Source: DATCIH01 sp036507955
GTDB lineage: Bacteria > Bacillota > Clostridia > Clostridiales > Clostridiaceae
Length of the DNA: 61,637 bases
Reading direction: 5' to 3'
NCBI GenBank assembly: GCA_036507955.1
Contig: DATCIH010000181.1
Coordinates: 1 to 61,637, forward strand
The position numbers and the translations under genes are program-made. The notes beneath the pieces are model-generated. The model did no database searches and was not told where the DNA came from. It saw nothing but the letters and a program-made list of their open reading frames with translations. Of the stretch, positions 7,742 to 16,278 are shown piece by piece (within the stretch, counting starts at the first letter, position 1; each line of letters opens with the position of its first letter).

Positions 7742-8284
7742 ATGTCAAGAATTGGTAAACTTCCAATAGAAATACCTAGTGGAGTTACAGTTAATATTGG
7801 TAGCGATAATGTAGTTACTGTCAAAGGTGTTAAAGGTCAGTTAGTAAAACCTATGCATAAGAAAATCAATATTAATATTGAAGATAATAATATAGTTGTA
7901 ACAAGAAATGATGATGGCAAAGAAAGCAAATCCTTACATGGTTTAACTAGAGCATTGATAAACAATATGGTTATTGGTGTAACAACTGGATACCAAAAAA
8001 CTTTAGATCTTGTTGGAGTAGGCTATAGAGCTCAACTTCAAGGCACTAAGCTTGTTATGAGTTTAGGATTTTCTCATCCAGTAGAGGTTGTTCCTGAACC
8101 AGGAGTAGCTTTTGAGATACCAATACCAACTAGAATAATAGTAAAAGGTATTGATAAAGAACTAGTAGGATCAGTTGCAGCAGATATAAGAACCTGGAGA
8201 AAACCTGAACCATATAAAGGTAAGGGAATTAAGTATGATAATGAAGTAATTAGACGTAAAGAAGGTAAGACAGGTAAAAAATAA
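7742..8284 (+). CDS. rplF: 50S ribosomal protein L6
   Basis: L6 is near the factor-binding site of the large subunit. The 180-residue product has two repeated L6 folds and the signature PEPYKGKGIKYDNEVIRRKEG near its end. The frame opens at 7697, but AGGAGGTG at 7730-7737 and the family start MSRIGKLPIEIPSGV fix ATG 7742. Confidence 0.97.
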   Translation: MSRIGKLPIEIPSGVTVNIGSDNVVTVKGVKGQLVKPMHKKININIEDNNIVVTRNDDGKESKSLHGLTRALINNMVIGVTTGYQKTLDLVGVGYRAQLQGTKLVMSLGFSHPVEVVPEPGVAFEIPIPTRIIVKGIDKELVGSVAADIRTWRKPEPYKGKGIKYDNEVIRRKEGKTGKK

Positions 8285-8302
8285 TGGAAAGGAGAGAAGC
8301 TT

Positions 8303-8665
8303 ATGTTTAAAAAGACTGATAAACAGGCTTATAGATTAAGACGTCATCTCAGAGCACGTAAAAAAGTAGCTGGAACAGCTGAGAGACCAAGGTTAGCAGT
8401 TTTCAGAAGTGCTAAGAATATATATGCACAATTAATAGATGATGTATCTAGCATAACATTGGTTGCTGCCTCCACTATTGATAAAGACTTTTCAATGGAA
8501 GTTGGTAGTAATAAAATAGCAGCTAAATTAGTTGGTGAAATAATTGCTAAAAAAGCGATTGATAAAGGAATAAAACAAGTTGTTTTTGATAGAGGTGGCT
8601 ATATTTATCACGGAAGAATTCAAGAACTTGCAGCAGGAGCAAGAGAAGGCGGCTTAGAGTTCTAA
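8303..8665 (+). CDS. rplR: 50S ribosomal protein L18
   Basis: L18 binds 5S rRNA and links it to the large subunit. The 120-residue protein has a basic start (RLRRHLRARKKVAGTAERPR) and the conserved end VVFDRGGYIYHGRIQELAAG. AAAGGAGAG precedes ATG 8303. The order rplF-rplR-rpsE is standard. Confidence 0.97.
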   Translation: MFKKTDKQAYRLRRHLRARKKVAGTAERPRLAVFRSAKNIYAQLIDDVSSITLVAASTIDKDFSMEVGSNKIAAKLVGEIIAKKAIDKGIKQVVFDRGGYIYHGRIQELAAGAREGGLEF

Positions 8666-8681
8666 TTAAGGAGGGAAAGAA

Positions 8682-9179
8682 ATGAGAATTGATCCTAGTA
8701 CACTTGAGCTAAAAGAAAAAGTTGTTTTTATAAATAGAGTTGCTAAAGTTGTAAAGGGTGGTAGAAACTTCAGATTTAGTGCTTTAGTGGTCGTTGGAGA
8801 CGAAAACGGTCATGTAGGAGTTGGACTCGGAAAATCAATCGAGATTCCAGAAGCTATTAGAAAAGGTGTAGAAGATGCTAAGAAGAATATTGTAGCTGTT
8901 GCAATGGTTGGAACTACAGTACCTCATAATATTGAAGGCGTTTTCGGCACTGGTAGAGTTTTAATAATGCAAGCAGCAGAAGGTACTGGAGTACTTGCTG
9001 GTGGACCTGCAAGAGCGGTATTAGAATTGGCTGGTCTTAAAGATGTAAGAGCAAAATCTTTAGGAACAAGCAATCCTAGAAACATGGTTAATGCAACTAT
9101 AAATGGTTTATCCCGATTAAGAACAGCTGAAGATATAGCTAAACTTAGAGGAAAAACTGTTGAAGAAATTTTAGGTTAG
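8682..9179 (+). CDS. rpsE: 30S ribosomal protein S5
   Basis: S5 is needed for decoding accuracy; altered forms give spectinomycin resistance in other species. The 165-residue protein has the S5 N-terminal motif FINRVAKVVKGGRNFRFSAL with GHVGVGLGK, and the C-terminal domain containing SLGTSNPRNMVNAT. AAGGAGGG precedes ATG 8682. Confidence 0.97.
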   Translation: MRIDPSTLELKEKVVFINRVAKVVKGGRNFRFSALVVVGDENGHVGVGLGKSIEIPEAIRKGVEDAKKNIVAVAMVGTTVPHNIEGVFGTGRVLIMQAAEGTGVLAGGPARAVLELAGLKDVRAKSLGTSNPRNMVNATINGLSRLRTAEDIAKLRGKTVEEILG

Positions 9180-9190
9180 GAGGGATTACC

Positions 9191-9370
9191 TTGGCTAAGC
9201 TTAAAATAACATTAGTAAAAAGTTTAATTGGAAGAAAGAAAGATCATATAGCTACAGTAAATGCACTTGGCCTTAGAAAAATAGGCAAAATTGTTGAACA
9301 TGAGGATTGCCCAGAAATAATGGGAATGATAAACAAAGTTAGCTATTTATTAAAGGTTGAAGAAGCATAA
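9191..9370 (+). CDS. rpmD: 50S ribosomal protein L30 (TTG start, short gene)
   Basis: L30 is a small large-subunit protein. I read a 59-residue product from TTG at 9191 to TAA at 9368. It starts MAKLKITLVKSLIGRKKDH and contains NALGLRKIGKIVEHED, the L30 signature. AGGAGGG overlaps the rpsE stop (about 9178-9184), giving normal spacing to the TTG. Position between rpsE and rplO is as expected. Confidence 0.95.
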   Translation: MAKLKITLVKSLIGRKKDHIATVNALGLRKIGKIVEHEDCPEIMGMINKVSYLLKVEEA

Positions 9371-9463
9371 TATTTAGATTTAAAAATATTTGTGGTAAAA
9401 TGAATGTAAACCTTACTAATGATTATATTCATAAACTAATATGTAATACAGGAGGTGGAAAAC

Positions 9464-9904
9464 ATGAAACTTCATGAATTAGGTCCAGCAAAAGGAGCTA
9501 GAAAGAAACCAAAGAGAATAGGCAGAGGTACTGGTTCTGGTACTGGAAGAAATTCTGGTAAGGGTGAAAAAGGACAAAACTCTAGATCAGGTGGTGGTGT
9601 TAAGGCTGGTTTTGAAGGTGGACAGATGCCATTATATAGAAGACTTCCTAAAAGAGGTTTTACAAATATATTTGCTAAGGAATACGTTGCAATAAATGTT
9701 GATAGATTAAATGTATTTGAAGATGGTACTGAAGTTACACCAGAATTATTAGCTGCACATGGCATCATAGGAAAGATCAGAGACGGAGTAAAGATATTAG
9801 GCAATGGTGATCTTGAGAAAAATCTGACTGTAAAAGCAAAAAAATTCTCTAAAGCAGCGATCGAAAAGATAGAAGCGGCTGGGGGAAAAGTTGAGGTGAT
9901 ATAA
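9464..9904 (+). CDS. rplO: 50S ribosomal protein L15
   Basis: L15 is an early-to-middle assembly protein of the large subunit. The 146-residue product has the Gly/Lys/Arg-rich N-terminal extension (KRIGRGTGSGTGRNSGKG, then SRSGGGVKAGFEGGQMPLY) and a globular C terminus. AGGAGGTGG supports ATG 9464 rather than the frame opening at 9455. It abuts secY exactly. A 93-base gap after rpmD has no clear terminator. Confidence 0.97.
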   Translation: MKLHELGPAKGARKKPKRIGRGTGSGTGRNSGKGEKGQNSRSGGGVKAGFEGGQMPLYRRLPKRGFTNIFAKEYVAINVDRLNVFEDGTEVTPELLAAHGIIGKIRDGVKILGNGDLEKNLTVKAKKFSKAAIEKIEAAGGKVEVI

Positions 9905-11182
9905 ATGCTATCAACCCTACGAAATGCTTGGAAGGTTGCTGATTTAAGAAAGAGAATTTTTTTTACGTTAGCAATGCTAGTGATTTTCAGATTTGGTAAT
10001 TTTATAACTGTACCTTTCGTAGACGCATCGAAGTTAACATCCTTAGGTAACCAGGGTACATTATTTGGTTTTTACAATTTAATATCCGGTGGAGCTTTTG
10101 CTCGTTGTAGTATTTTTGCCATGGGAGTTGTGCCTTACATAAACTCTAGTATTATAATTCAACTGCTTACAATAGCTATTCCTTATTTGGAACAGTTATC
10201 TAAAGAAGGGGAAGATGGCAGAAAGAAAATACAGAATTATACACGTTATGGTGCTGTAGCCTTTGGGTTGATTCAAGCTTTTGGACAATATGCAATTATG
10301 ACTCAGTTAGGTGCAGTTACAAGTAACTCCATATGGAATATTATGATCATTATGCTAGTTTTGATAACTGGCTCAACTTTCTTAATGTGGTTAGGCGAAC
10401 AAATAACAGTAAAAGGTATTGGAAACGGTGTTTCCTTACTTATTTTTATTAATATAGTTTCAAGGATGCCAGATATTGGTGTAAAAATTGTAAGTTATAC
10501 CACAACAGGAAGTATAAATATAGTTGAAGTTGTAGGGTTTGTATTGGTTGTTATAGCAATGTTTGTTGCAGTTGTAATAGCTAGCTTAGCAGAAAGAAGA
10601 ATCCCAGTACAATATGCTGGTAGAACAGTTGCAGGAAAAACCTATAAGGGTCAGTCAACACATATACCAATAAATATAAATGGAACAGCGGTTATTGCAA
10701 TAATCTTTGCTATGTCGGTAATGCAATTCCCAGCTACTATTGCACAATTTACAGGAACTAATTCAGCTTTCTATAGATTGGTTATGGGTAATGGTAGTGT
10801 ATTCAAAGATTATACATGGCAATATTCTTTAATATATTTCATTTTAATTGTGTTCTTTACTTGGTTTTACTCAGAAGTTACTTTTAAACCTGATGAAATG
10901 GCAGAAAATATTCACAAATCTTCAGGTTTTATACCAGGCATTAGACCAGGTGAAGCTACAGCAAAGTATATAAGTGGAGTATTAACTAGAATAGCAATTT
11001 TAGGTGGTTTATTTGCCTCTGTTATCGCTATATTTCCAGTTTTGATTCAAGGATATACTAATTTTAAAGATATAAGTTTTGGTGGTACAATGTTACTTAT
11101 TATGGTAGGTGTATCATTAGATACTGTTAGACAGATTGAGTCCCAATTAGTTATGAGGCATTATCAAGGATTCCTGAAATAA
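9905..11182 (+). CDS. secY: Preprotein translocase subunit SecY
   Basis: SecY is the channel of the SecYEG translocon in the cell membrane. The 425-residue protein has the expected ten hydrophobic segments. It has the plug region SGGAFARCSIFAMGVVPYIN near residues 60-80, the cytoplasmic loop AERRIPVQYAGR and the late loop GFIPGIRPGEAT. It begins on the base after the rplO stop, with GAGGTGAT inside rplO as ribosome binding site. Confidence 0.97.
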   Translation: MLSTLRNAWKVADLRKRIFFTLAMLVIFRFGNFITVPFVDASKLTSLGNQGTLFGFYNLISGGAFARCSIFAMGVVPYINSSIIIQLLTIAIPYLEQLSKEGEDGRKKIQNYTRYGAVAFGLIQAFGQYAIMTQLGAVTSNSIWNIMIIMLVLITGSTFLMWLGEQITVKGIGNGVSLLIFINIVSRMPDIGVKIVSYTTTGSINIVEVVGFVLVVIAMFVAVVIASLAERRIPVQYAGRTVAGKTYKGQSTHIPININGTAVIAIIFAMSVMQFPATIAQFTGTNSAFYRLVMGNGSVFKDYTWQYSLIYFILIVFFTWFYSEVTFKPDEMAENIHKSSGFIPGIRPGEATAKYISGVLTRIAILGGLFASVIAIFPVLIQGYTNFKDISFGGTMLLIMVGVSLDTVRQIESQLVMRHYQGFLK

Positions 11183-11202
11183 TTTAATCGGAGATGATAG
11201 AA

Positions 11203-11853
11203 TTGAGATTAATTTTGTTAGGACCTCCAGGAGCTGGTAAAGGTACTCAAGCAAAAAATGTCTGTGAACGATATAAGATACCACATATTTCTACAGGCGA
11301 TATCTTTAGAAAAGATATCGAAGAAAACACGGAACTTGGAATTGAAGCTGCTAAATATATGGATAAAGGTCAGTTAGTACCTGATCCGTTAACCATTAGT
11401 ATAGTAGAAGAGAAACTAGATTCAGAAGAATGTAGTGATGGTTTTTTATTAGATGGATTTCCACGTACTGTTAATCAAGCTGAAGTCTTAGATAATTATC
11501 TTTGTATACATAAAATCAGCTTGACAACAGCTTTGATACTTAATGTTCCTAAAGATTTCATCCTAGAAAGGATGACTGGCAGGAGAATATGCCCTAAATG
11601 TGGTGCGAGTTATCATTTGAAGTTTAATCCTCCTAAGGTAAAGGATATTTGTAATCTTTGCGGCAGTAAGATTGTACAAAGAAGTGATGATTCTCAAGAT
11701 ACTGTTAATAAGAGATTAGAGGTATATTTTAGTCAGACTGCTCCAGTTATTGATTATTATCAAAGCAAAGGAAAACTTTCCTTGGTTGATGGCACCCAGG
11801 GGATAGATGAAGTATTTAATAGCATTTGTAGTATCCTGGGGAGCGATATATAA
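11203..11853 (+). CDS. adk: Adenylate kinase, zinc-LID type (TTG start)
   Basis: Adenylate kinase interconverts ATP and AMP with two ADP in the cytosol. The P-loop LLGPPGAGKGTQA is at the N terminus, and DGFPRTVNQAE and GRRICPKCGASYH are family motifs. The LID domain carries four cysteines (CPKC and CNLC), the zinc-binding form common in Gram-positives. GGAG at 11190-11193 is nine bases from TTG 11203 but touches the ATG at 11194, so I prefer the TTG start, giving 216 residues. The stop overlaps map by one base. Confidence 0.95.
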   Translation: MRLILLGPPGAGKGTQAKNVCERYKIPHISTGDIFRKDIEENTELGIEAAKYMDKGQLVPDPLTISIVEEKLDSEECSDGFLLDGFPRTVNQAEVLDNYLCIHKISLTTALILNVPKDFILERMTGRRICPKCGASYHLKFNPPKVKDICNLCGSKIVQRSDDSQDTVNKRLEVYFSQTAPVIDYYQSKGKLSLVDGTQGIDEVFNSICSILGSDI

Positions 11854-12599
11854 TGATAATTATAAAAAATGAAAAAGAAATCGAGTATATGAGGCATGCG
11901 GGTAAGGTAGTTGCTGAAACCCTTGCTAGATTAGAAGAGGTAATAAGACCTGGAATAAAAACTATAGAAATAGATAGAATTGCAGAAGAGATAATATTAA
12001 GTTATGGTGCAAAGCCTTCTTTTAAAGGATATCAAGGATTCCCAGCTTCTTTATGTATATCAATTAATGAGGAAGTTGTACATGGAATTCCAGGTAAACG
12101 AGTTTTAGAAGAAGGAGATATTGTGAGCATAGACTGTGGTGCTGTTTTAAATGATTTTCAAGGTGATGCCGCTAGAACTTTCCCAGTTGGAGTAATAACG
12201 AAAGAAGCTCAAGATCTTATCAATAATACTAAAGAAAGTTTTTATAAAGGTGTGGAATTTGCTATTGTTGGTAATAGATTAGGGGATATATCTTCAGCTA
12301 TTCAAAAGCATGTAGAACAAAGAGGATTCTCCGTAGTAAGAGAATTTGTAGGTCATGGAATAGGCAGAGAGATGCATGAAGACCCAGAGGTTCCAAACTT
12401 TGGAAGGCCAGGAAGAGGACCGCTACTAGCTCATGGTATGATGATAGCTATTGAACCTATGGTTAACATAGGTAAATATCATGTAGAAGTACAAGGAAAT
12501 GGCTGGACAGTAGTTACAGCGGATGGTAGTCTATCATCCCATCATGAAAATACAGTTGCCCTATTAAATGGTGGAGTTGAAATATTAACAGTATTATAA
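11853..12599 (+). CDS. map: Methionine aminopeptidase, type I
   Basis: This dimetal enzyme removes the initiator methionine from new proteins. The 248-residue product has the pita-bread fold motifs: VVHGIPG, the metal ligands in SIDCGA and FQGDAARTF, then GHGIGREMHEDP, AIEPMVNIG and the final SSHHENTVAL. Start ATG overlaps the adk stop (TAATG). Adjacent adk-map is the standard order in this cluster. Confidence 0.96.
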   Translation: MIIIKNEKEIEYMRHAGKVVAETLARLEEVIRPGIKTIEIDRIAEEIILSYGAKPSFKGYQGFPASLCISINEEVVHGIPGKRVLEEGDIVSIDCGAVLNDFQGDAARTFPVGVITKEAQDLINNTKESFYKGVEFAIVGNRLGDISSAIQKHVEQRGFSVVREFVGHGIGREMHEDPEVPNFGRPGRGPLLAHGMMIAIEPMVNIGKYHVEVQGNGWTVVTADGSLSSHHENTVALLNGGVEILTVL

Positions 12600-12637
12600 T
12601 GAGGATTAAGACAAATGCTTATTGCTGAGGTGCAAAT

Positions 12638-12910
12638 TTGAATGAGGACAATATATTAGGGAGAATAGTTATTTCTAAAGCTGGAAGAGATAAAGGCAAA
12701 AGTTTCATTATTATAGAAATAATTAGTTCTGATTACGTTTTAGTTAGTGATGGAAAACTCAGGACTTTTGAAACACCTAAGAAGAAAAAAATTAAACATC
12801 TTATTTTCACAGAATATTTTGAAGAAGAGATTAGTAATTTACTTCTATCAAATAAGAAAATAAGCAATTCTATACTAAAAGAAAGTTTAAAAGTTCATAG
12901 GTATATTTAA
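12638..12910 (+). CDS. KOW-domain putative RNA-binding protein
   Basis: This 90-residue protein has an N-terminal KOW/L14e-like motif (LGRIVISKAGRDKGKSFIII) followed by a basic segment (TPKKKKIKHL). It resembles the small KOW-domain proteins found between map and infA in many clostridia. A role in translation or ribosome assembly is inferred from position and fold only. TTG at 12638 follows GAGGTG at 12628-12633. No ATG start fits the N terminus. Confidence 0.8.
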   Translation: MNEDNILGRIVISKAGRDKGKSFIIIEIISSDYVLVSDGKLRTFETPKKKKIKHLIFTEYFEEEISNLLLSNKKISNSILKESLKVHRYI

Positions 12911-12927
12911 GGAGGTTTGATTACCTT

Positions 12928-13146
12928 ATGTCAAAAGATGATGTAATTGAAATGCAGGGAGTAGTTTTAGAATCTTTACCAAATGCAATGTTTCAGGTAG
13001 AATTAGAAAGCAAACATGTTATACTAGCACATATTTCAGGTAAGTTAAGAATGAATTTTATAAGAATATTACCTGGAGATAAAGTAACTGTAGAGTTATC
13101 ACCTTATGATTTAACCAGGGGTAGGATAACTTGGAGAGCTAAGTAA
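12928..13146 (+). CDS. infA: Translation initiation factor IF-1
   Basis: IF-1 blocks the ribosomal A site during initiation. The 72-residue OB-fold protein begins MSKDDVIEMQGVVLESLPN and ends DLTRGRITWRAK, which is a full-length match to the family. AAGGAGG precedes ATG 12928. It sits between the KOW gene and rpmJ, as in other Firmicutes. Confidence 0.97.
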   Translation: MSKDDVIEMQGVVLESLPNAMFQVELESKHVILAHISGKLRMNFIRILPGDKVTVELSPYDLTRGRITWRAK

Positions 13147-13161
13147 TAAGGAGGTTTAACC

Positions 13162-13275
13162 ATGAAAGTAAGATCATCTGTAAAGCCAATATGTGAAAAA
13201 TGTAAGATAATTAAAAGAAAAGGCAGAGTAATGGTTATCTGTGAAAATCCTAAACACAAGCAGAAACAGGGTTAA
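13162..13275 (+). CDS. rpmJ: 50S ribosomal protein L36 (short gene)
   Basis: L36 is a 37-residue zinc-ribbon protein of the large subunit. Reading from ATG 13162 gives MKVRSSVKPICEKCKIIKR and a stop at 13273-13275. Cys11, Cys14, Cys27 and His32 form the classic zinc site. AAGGAGG is nine bases upstream. Confidence 0.96.
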   Translation: MKVRSSVKPICEKCKIIKRKGRVMVICENPKHKQKQG

Positions 13276-13413
13276 AGTGTTTTAGGGCGGCTGTAATAAA
13301 ATATTATTTGTTTTATTATCCTGAAGCTTTATTATATACAATAATACTAAATATTAGAGATTAAACAGCGTAAAGTTGTGGATTTAAAATTGTAGCAGGA
13401 GGTGTAAAATTTA
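13276..13413 (+). other. Gap before rpsM with an AT-rich hairpin
   Basis: The 138-base gap separates the spc and alpha segments. It holds the perfect 8-bp inverted repeat TAATAAAA (13294-13301) and TTTTATTA (13311-13318). No convincing promoter is visible. It may be a leader for the alpha segment; S4 binds such leaders in other bacteria. Confidence 0.35.
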
Positions 13414-13785
13414 ATGGCTAGAATCGCAGGTGTAGATTTACCAAAGGAAAAAAGAGTTGAAGTTGGACTAACTTATATATTTGGTATAGGACTTCCAACA
13501 TCTCAAAAGATTCTTAAGAGTACTGGGATCAATCCAGATGTAAGAGTAAAAGATCTTACCGAAACAGAAGTTAATACTTTAAGAGATTATATTAACAAGA
13601 ATCAAAAAGTTGAAGGAGATCTTAGAAGAGAAACTTCCTTAAATATCAAGAGATTGGTTGAAATAGGATGTTATAGAGGAATCAGACATAGAAAAGGTCT
13701 TCCTGTTAGAGGGCAAAAGACTAAAACTAATGCAAGGACCAGAAAAGGTCCAAAGAGAGCAATAGGAGCAAAGAAGAAAAAATAG
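13414..13785 (+). CDS. rpsM: 30S ribosomal protein S13
   Basis: S13 sits in the small-subunit head and bridges to L5. The 123-residue product begins ARIAGVDLPKEKRVEVGLTY and has the basic tail signature GLPVRGQKTKTNARTRKGP. AGGAGGTG precedes ATG 13414. It opens the alpha segment rpsM-rpsK-rpsD-rpoA-rplQ. Confidence 0.97.
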   Translation: MARIAGVDLPKEKRVEVGLTYIFGIGLPTSQKILKSTGINPDVRVKDLTETEVNTLRDYINKNQKVEGDLRRETSLNIKRLVEIGCYRGIRHRKGLPVRGQKTKTNARTRKGPKRAIGAKKKK

Positions 13786-13800
13786 TAAGGAGGTATGAGA

Positions 13801-14202
13801 ATGGTAGCTCAAGCATCAAAAGTTAAAAAAACTAGAAGAAAAAAAGAAAGAAAGAATGTTGAGCATGGCGCTGCTCATATAAAGTCCACTTTCAACAATT
13901 CCATAATCACATTAACTGATACTGTCGGAAATGCATTAGCATGGGCTAGCGCAGGTGGGCTTGGTTTTAAAGGTTCAAGGAAAAGCACACCATTTGCAGC
14001 AACTTTGGCCGCTGAAACAGCAGCTAAGGCAGCAATGGAACATGGTTTAAAAAGTGTTGAAGTATATGTAAAGGGACCTGGCGCAGGAAGAGAAGCCGCA
14101 ATAAGATCATTACAAGCCACTGGGTTAGAAGTTACATTAATAAAGGATGTTACTCCAATACCACATAACGGTTGTAGACCACCAAAGAGAAGAAGAGTAT
14201 AA
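13801..14202 (+). CDS. rpsK: 30S ribosomal protein S11
   Basis: S11 forms part of the platform near the mRNA exit and E site. The 133-residue protein has the basic N terminus, then GAAHIKSTFNNSIITLTD, KSTPFAA and the C-terminal signature VTPIPHNGCRPPKRRRV. AAGGAGGT ends only a base or two before the ATG at 13795, so the second ATG at 13801 is the better start. Confidence 0.96.
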   Translation: MVAQASKVKKTRRKKERKNVEHGAAHIKSTFNNSIITLTDTVGNALAWASAGGLGFKGSRKSTPFAATLAAETAAKAAMEHGLKSVEVYVKGPGAGREAAIRSLQATGLEVTLIKDVTPIPHNGCRPPKRRRV

Positions 14203-14217
14203 GGAGGTGTTACTAAA

Positions 14218-14838
14218 ATGGCAAGATATACAGAAGCAACCTGTAGATTATGTAGAAGAGAAGGATTAAAACTATTTCTTAAGGGAGATAGATGTTATAC
14301 AGACAAGTGCGCGTTTTCAAGAAGAGGATATGCACCAGGACAACATGGTCAAGGAAGAAAAAAAGTATCTAACTATGGTATTCAATTGAGAGAAAAGCAG
14401 AAAGCTAGAAGAGTTTATGGAGTTTTAGAAAGTCAATTTAGAACATATTATGAAAAGGCTGATAAAATTAAGGGAATCACAGGCGAAAACCTATTAAAGC
14501 TTTTAGAGATGAGACTTGATAATGTAGTTTTCAGATTGGGATATGGCAACTCAAGAGTTGAAGCAAGACAATTGGTAAATCATGGTCACTTTAAAGTAGA
14601 TGGTAAGAAAGTTGATATTCCATCTTATAAAGTGTCAGTTAATGAAGTTATAACTGTTTCTGAAAAAAGCAGAACCTATGAGAAATTTAAGGGGTTTGCT
14701 GAAAATCCAAAGACTTTACCAGGTTGGTTACAAACTAATCCTGCAAATTTCGAAGGAAGAATAGTTTCAGAACCATCAAGAGCAGATATAGATGTACCAG
14801 TTAATGAAACATTAATAGTTGAGCTTTACAGCAAATAA
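14218..14838 (+). CDS. rpsD: 30S ribosomal protein S4, four-cysteine form
   Basis: S4 nucleates 16S rRNA assembly and affects decoding fidelity. The 206-residue protein has Cys9, Cys12, Cys26 and Cys31 in the N-terminal part, the zinc-binding (C+) form. An S4 RNA-binding domain follows (RLDNVVFRLGYGNSRVEARQ) near residues 95-115. AAGGAGGTG precedes ATG 14218. Confidence 0.97.
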   Translation: MARYTEATCRLCRREGLKLFLKGDRCYTDKCAFSRRGYAPGQHGQGRKKVSNYGIQLREKQKARRVYGVLESQFRTYYEKADKIKGITGENLLKLLEMRLDNVVFRLGYGNSRVEARQLVNHGHFKVDGKKVDIPSYKVSVNEVITVSEKSRTYEKFKGFAENPKTLPGWLQTNPANFEGRIVSEPSRADIDVPVNETLIVELYSK

Positions 14839-14898
14839 TTAAGTAAAATCAGTTGCCCTCATATAAGTTGTTATTTATTATAAAGGGAGGGTCTCATT

Positions 14899-15846
14899 AT
14901 GTTAGAAATAGAAAAACCAAAAATTGAATGTATTGATTTAAATGAAGATGGTTCTTATGGTAAGTTCATTGTAGAGCCACTGCAAAGAGGATATGGAACT
15001 ACTTTAGGAAATGCTTTAAGAAGAGTGCTTTTGTCTTCACTTCCAGGTGTGGCAGCTAATGCTGTTAAAATTGATGGAGTTCTTCATGAATTTTCAACGG
15101 TTCCCGGAGTTAAGGAAGATGTTACTGAATTAATATTAAACATTAAGGGTCTTTCACTTAAGATGTTAGGTGAAGGGCCAAAGACAATATATATAGATGC
15201 TAAGGGTCCAGGAGAAATTAGTGCTGGAGATATAAAAACTGATGGAGATGTAGAGATAGTCAATCCTGAATTACATATTGCTACTTTAGATGATGGAAGT
15301 AAGTTATATATGGAGATATCAGTTGCGAGAGGTAAAGGTTATGTGTCACAAAAAATGAATAAGAGTGATGATTTACCTATATCAACAATAGCCGTGGATT
15401 CTATATACACCCCTGTTAAGAGAGTTAATTTTAGCACTGAAAGTACTAGAGTTGGTCAATTTACAGATTATGATAAATTGACTATTGAAATATGGACTAA
15501 TGGTACTATTAAACCGGATGAAGCGCTGAGTCTTTCTTCTAAAATATTAATCGAGCATTTTAAGCTATTTATGACCTTAACTGATCATGCAAATAATGTT
15601 GAGATTATGGTGGAAAAAGAAGAAGATAAAAAAGAAAAGGTTTTAGAAATGACAATTGAAGAACTAGACTTATCTGTAAGAAGTTATAATTGCTTAAAGA
15701 GAGCAGGTATAAATACTGTTCAAGAGCTTACAGAGAGATCCATGGATGACATGATGAAGGTTAGAAATCTAGGTAGAAAATCTCTAGAGGAAGTGGAACA
15801 AAAATTAGCTGCTCTAGGATTGAGCTTAAGATTAGGCGATGAGTAG
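14899..15846 (+). CDS. rpoA: RNA polymerase alpha subunit
   Basis: Alpha dimerises to start RNA polymerase assembly and its C-terminal domain contacts UP elements and activators. The 315-residue protein has the N-terminal domain with YGTTLGNALRRVLLSSLPG, a linker rich in Glu/Lys near residues 235-250, and the C-terminal domain (IEELDLSVRSYNCLKRAGI, RNLGRKSLEEV). AGGGAGGG precedes ATG 14899. Confidence 0.97.
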   Translation: MLEIEKPKIECIDLNEDGSYGKFIVEPLQRGYGTTLGNALRRVLLSSLPGVAANAVKIDGVLHEFSTVPGVKEDVTELILNIKGLSLKMLGEGPKTIYIDAKGPGEISAGDIKTDGDVEIVNPELHIATLDDGSKLYMEISVARGKGYVSQKMNKSDDLPISTIAVDSIYTPVKRVNFSTESTRVGQFTDYDKLTIEIWTNGTIKPDEALSLSSKILIEHFKLFMTLTDHANNVEIMVEKEEDKKEKVLEMTIEELDLSVRSYNCLKRAGINTVQELTERSMDDMMKVRNLGRKSLEEVEQKLAALGLSLRLGDE

Positions 15847-15857
15847 GAGGTAGAAAT

Positions 15858-16199
15858 ATGGCATTACAGCGAAAATTAGGTCTTCCAACAGATCAAAGAT
15901 TAGCTATGATAAGAAATCTTGTTACTAGTTTTTTAAAGTATGGAAAGATCGAGACAACTATAACGAGAGCAAAAGAGACTAGTAAGATGGCAGAAAAAAT
16001 GATTACTCTTGCTAAAAGAGGCGATCTTCATGCAAGACGTCAAGTACTTTCTTTTGTATATGAGGAAAAAGTAGTCAATGATTTATTTGAAAAAGTAGCT
16101 CCAAAGTATGCTGACAGAAATGGCGGCTACACAAGAATATTAAAGCTTGGGCCTCGTCGAGGAGATGCAGCTGAAGTAGTAATACTTGAATTAGTTTAA
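15858..16199 (+). CDS. rplQ: 50S ribosomal protein L17
   Basis: L17 lies near the tunnel exit. The 113-residue product begins ALQRKLGLPTDQRLAMIRNL and ends with RILKLGPRRGDAAEVVILEL. GGAGGT precedes ATG 15858. It is the last gene of the ribosomal cluster; a strong terminator follows. Confidence 0.97.
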   Translation: MALQRKLGLPTDQRLAMIRNLVTSFLKYGKIETTITRAKETSKMAEKMITLAKRGDLHARRQVLSFVYEEKVVNDLFEKVAPKYADRNGGYTRILKLGPRRGDAAEVVILELV

Positions 16200-16216
16200 T
16201 AAATCTTATAATATTA

Positions 16217-16247
16217 GGGGATTAAGTTATTGCTTAATCCCCATTTT
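16217..16247 (+). terminator. Terminator ending the ribosomal cluster
   Basis: A perfect 10-bp stem, GGGGATTAAG (16217-16226) with CTTAATCCCC (16233-16242), is followed by ATTTTC. It closes the S10-spc-alpha transcript just before ecfA1. Confidence 0.8.
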
Positions 16248-16278
16248 CATAATAATATAAGTGATTTGAGGTGTCTTC